64,000 nucleotides of DNA from Lysinibacillus sp. FSL W8-0992 (GTDB taxonomy: Bacteria; Bacillota; Bacilli; Bacillales_A; Planococcaceae): positions 4,340,001 to 4,404,000 of the forward strand of contig NZ_JBBOZQ010000001.1 of assembly GCF_038008685.1 (NCBI RefSeq), given 5' to 3'. The translations under genes and the position numbers were made by a program. The notes under the pieces were generated by a model, which was given only the letters and a program-made list of their open reading frames with translations, was not told where the DNA came from and did no database searches. Positions 61,816 through 64,000 of the stretch are shown piece by piece. Every line of letters starts with the position of its first letter. The first letter of the stretch is position 1.

Positions 61816-64000
61816 TTAAGAGCGTTTTTTCATCCCTTTTAATAACTGTGCAACGTTCGTGTCTTCCGACTGTACAGTTGCTTCTTCTACAGACTTTTCT
61901 TTTTGTTTATGCCTTGTTATGAAGCTCCAGCCAAAGCGTCGAATCGTAATATCTACGAAGAATAATAGCATCCCCGTTAATAATAACCATGTTGCAATAT
62001 TTTGGCGCTCTGCTCCTTTGTTAGTGAACTTACGGAACACATCTTGCGGTTCTTTCAAGACAGAGCCACCAGTTTGCTTCGTTAGTTGCTCGACAAGTGT
62101 ATCATTCACAGGACGTAATTCATATTCTGCACTGTACGGTACGCTTAGTCCAGCCTGGTAAATCGCCTGTTCTTCGTCAGCAATACGGAAAAAAATCAAC
62201 CCTGGTTTAGCTTGGACAACTGCACGTACTTGCGAAGCAGAAATCGTTTCAAGCTGCAAATCAAGCTCCTCGCCAGATTCATCAACAGCGACAATATCTA
62301 AAAAGGCAGCTTCATTTGTCGGGTCCGTAATGATAAATGAGCCATCTGTATCAAGACGTACATCATAGGCTACATCATTATAACTTGGTAGCATTTGCGA
62401 AATAATTGTTTGCCAAAATGATCCCCATCCTTGCCATCTTGCCCAGTCACCAGCCCATTTCCCTGTCGAATCTGATGTGAAAGCGAAAGTTTTACCAAGT
62501 CCATATTGCCATTGAGCCAATACAGGGTCTTCCTTCTCGCTTTCGGCAATCACAGCAGCTCCCTGCTTCGCTGTCGTACCAATATATGCATTCATTTGTG
62601 GCACACCATTTGCAAAGAGTGCATTCCATCCAGCTGCATTATAAATTGTAGGGTAAAATGGATTGTCTTCTATATAAGTACGGGAAATCATTGCTGTCTC
62701 ACGTGATAAAATTGAAGGAATTGTTTGTTCATCAATGACATCATAGAAACGACCACTACCCATTTCACTTAATGACTGTAGTAAGTTGCCATCTGCATCT
62801 TGTCCAATCGCCACTGTAGAAAGTGTAATCCCTTGTTCCTTACCATTTTCAATTAAATCCTCATAATTGCCTGATTGCGACTGTCCATCAGTTAATAAAA
62901 TAATATGCTTCCTCTGCAATTTTAAATCTGCCAAACTATCATATGCCGCTGCAAGTGAACTATATATTTCCGTACCACCACCTGGAGTTACCGATAAAAT
63001 CGTATCGACTGCTTCCTCTTTATTACCAAGCGGTCCAGTTTCAATGATTTCCCAAGGTCGATCATCAAAGGCAATAAACCCAAGCGTATCCTCATCGCGT
63101 AACATTTCAACTGATCGTGCGGCCGCTTCTTTCGCTAGCTCTAATTTTGAGCCATACATACTTCCTGAACGGTCAAGTACGATGACAAGTCCTAGCGATG
63201 GCAATTGCTCTTTACCCTTTATCTCCATCTCAACAGGTAATAATGTTTCAATCGGCGTTTTAAAATAGCCACCCAAGCCGAAGCTATTTTCACCGCCGAC
63301 CATTGTAAAGCCAACACCAAAGTTTTTGACTGCCTGCTCAATAACGCCCATCTTCGCTTCACCGACTAAGTGTCCAGGTACATTATCAAAAATTATAGCG
63401 TTATATTGCAAATAGCTAGAAAGTTCATTTGGTAAGCTTGCTGCATCTATCACATCATAGGAGATTGAATTCGCCCCTAGCGCTGCAGCAATTGGTGATG
63501 TCGTATCGTAGCCATTAACAATGAGTAAATGTGGCTCACTTTGCACCATTGTAATACTTGTTAATTTATTATTTTCAAAAATAGCATCTTGTCCAACTTG
63601 CACGTGTGCCTCATATTTTACAAGCCCCTCTGCAGTTGCCGTATGTTTATATGTGAAAACATTTGAACCTTGTGCAAGTTCTACAGACTCGCGATGAATG
63701 AGTTTGTCATTTTCGTACAGTAATAGTTCACCTTGTCCTGCAGCTGTAGCATTTACTTCCGTAACAAGCTGCTGCTGTTCACCTACGTAAGCTACTTGTG
63801 GTGTGACAAAGCTTTTTAGCGACACATCATTCGTCACACTTTGATGAAATGGAATGACATCTACACTAATATTGGAGCCCTTTAGCTTCGTTGCAAAATC
63901 TAGTGCGCTCCCTTGTGTCTCATTGGCATCTGTTAGTAAAACAAGTCTTGTTGCCTTTTTAGGATCGACAATACCTGTAGCAAGTTGAAGACTTTGCTCA
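61816..64000 (-). CDS. VWA-domain membrane protein with glutamine-amidotransferase-like domain (partial, start beyond the right edge)
   Basis: The frame stays open to base 64000, so the gene begins outside the window; a GTG at 63837 is only an internal codon. At least 728 residues are visible. The part at the edge reads LVLLTDANETQGSALDFATK, a VWA-like strand-helix. Next comes a beta-rich segment, then a class I GATase-like domain (PHLLIVNGYDTTSPIAAAL, FTMVGGENSFGLGGYFKT), then a second VWA domain with the metal-site motif VIVLDRSGSMYGSK and ILLTDGQSQSG. Finally comes one membrane helix (WLLLTGMLLFFVDITI) and a short tail. This is the BatA-like layout often found beside MoxR ATPases and DUF58 proteins. 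Function unknown. Confidence 0.85.
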   Translation of the reverse strand, partial: EQSLQLATGIVDPKKATRLVLLTDANETQGSALDFATKLKGSNISVDVIPFHQSVTNDVSLKSFVTPQVAYVGEQQQLVTEVNATAAGQGELLLYENDKLIHRESVELAQGSNVFTYKHTATAEGLVKYEAHVQVGQDAIFENNKLTSITMVQSEPHLLIVNGYDTTSPIAAALGANSISYDVIDAASLPNELSSYLQYNAIIFDNVPGHLVGEAKMGVIEQAVKNFGVGFTMVGGENSFGLGGYFKTPIETLLPVEMEIKGKEQLPSLGLVIVLDRSGSMYGSKLELAKEAAARSVEMLRDEDTLGFIAFDDRPWEIIETGPLGNKEEAVDTILSVTPGGGTEIYSSLAAAYDSLADLKLQRKHIILLTDGQSQSGNYEDLIENGKEQGITLSTVAIGQDADGNLLQSLSEMGSGRFYDVIDEQTIPSILSRETAMISRTYIEDNPFYPTIYNAAGWNALFANGVPQMNAYIGTTAKQGAAVIAESEKEDPVLAQWQYGLGKTFAFTSDSTGKWAGDWARWQGWGSFWQTIISQMLPSYNDVAYDVRLDTDGSFIITDPTNEAAFLDIVAVDESGEELDLQLETISASQVRAVVQAKPGLIFFRIADEEQAIYQAGLSVPYSAEYELRPVNDTLVEQLTKQTGGSVLKEPQDVFRKFTNKGAERQNIATWLLLTGMLLFFVDITIRRFGWSFITRHKQKEKSVEEATVQSEDTNVAQLLKGMKKRS

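Noticed and set aside
63835-63837. GTG 63837 as the start of the VWA protein
   Set aside because: The frame remains open with sensible VWA-like protein sequence up to the edge of the window, so this is an internal Val codon.

Overview
The window looks like chromosomal DNA of a low-GC Gram-positive bacterium of the Bacillaceae/Planococcaceae type, most likely Lysinibacillus or a close relative. This rests on Bacillota families throughout (RNase J, RpoY, YlaN, the PDH operon, an RND pump of the SwrC type, MprF) and on gene order. Read in reverse, the first 43 kb follows the Bacillus subtilis order rnjA-rpoY(ykzG)-ykrA-def-pdhABCD-speA-yktA-yktB-yktC-ykzI-ylaF-typA-ylaH-ylaI-ylaL-ylaN-ftsW-pycA-ctaA/ctaB. 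The genus is an inference from recalled gene order.

Into this backbone several accessory cassettes are set. They are an SsuABC/NMT1-type ABC transporter (7.8-10.3 kb); an M20 amidohydrolase with an AbgT transporter and a divergent unknown regulator (13.5-17.6 kb); a nitronate monooxygenase-like gene (20.6 kb); a stretch with a membrane XRE regulator, a methyltransferase, LrgAB and an SDR lacking the catalytic tetrad (23.5-27.3 kb); and a complete 2-aminoethylphosphonate uptake and degradation operon with a DeoR regulator (33.5-39.7 kb).

The right third (43-64 kb) is less syntenic. It holds a TetR/RND efflux pair, an alpha/beta hydrolase with two GNAT acetyltransferases, MprF with a KtrA/TrkA-type protein, a thioredoxin-like protein and a 2-Cys peroxiredoxin, an XRE-cupin regulator with potABCD (polyamine import), an MFS exporter, a TPP riboswitch controlling thiW, and a large VWA-domain membrane protein running off the right edge.

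The most unusual material is non-coding or very small. (1) A strong, self-contained ~150-bp transcription unit encodes a 23-residue cationic amphipathic peptide (40.65-40.81 kb). (2) Six 21-bp tandem units lie between the TPP riboswitch terminator and thiW. (3) Two interspersed repeat families occur: a 29-bp element whose copies sit 0-4 bp from stop codons, and a GC-rich ~110-130-bp hairpin element (six copies, four in convergent gaps). They are combined into composite modules, and one hairpin copy seems to have split the speA terminator. (4) Likely operators are visible for the TetR, DeoR and XRE regulators, and a 28-bp-arm perfect palindrome contains the stop codons of two convergent genes.
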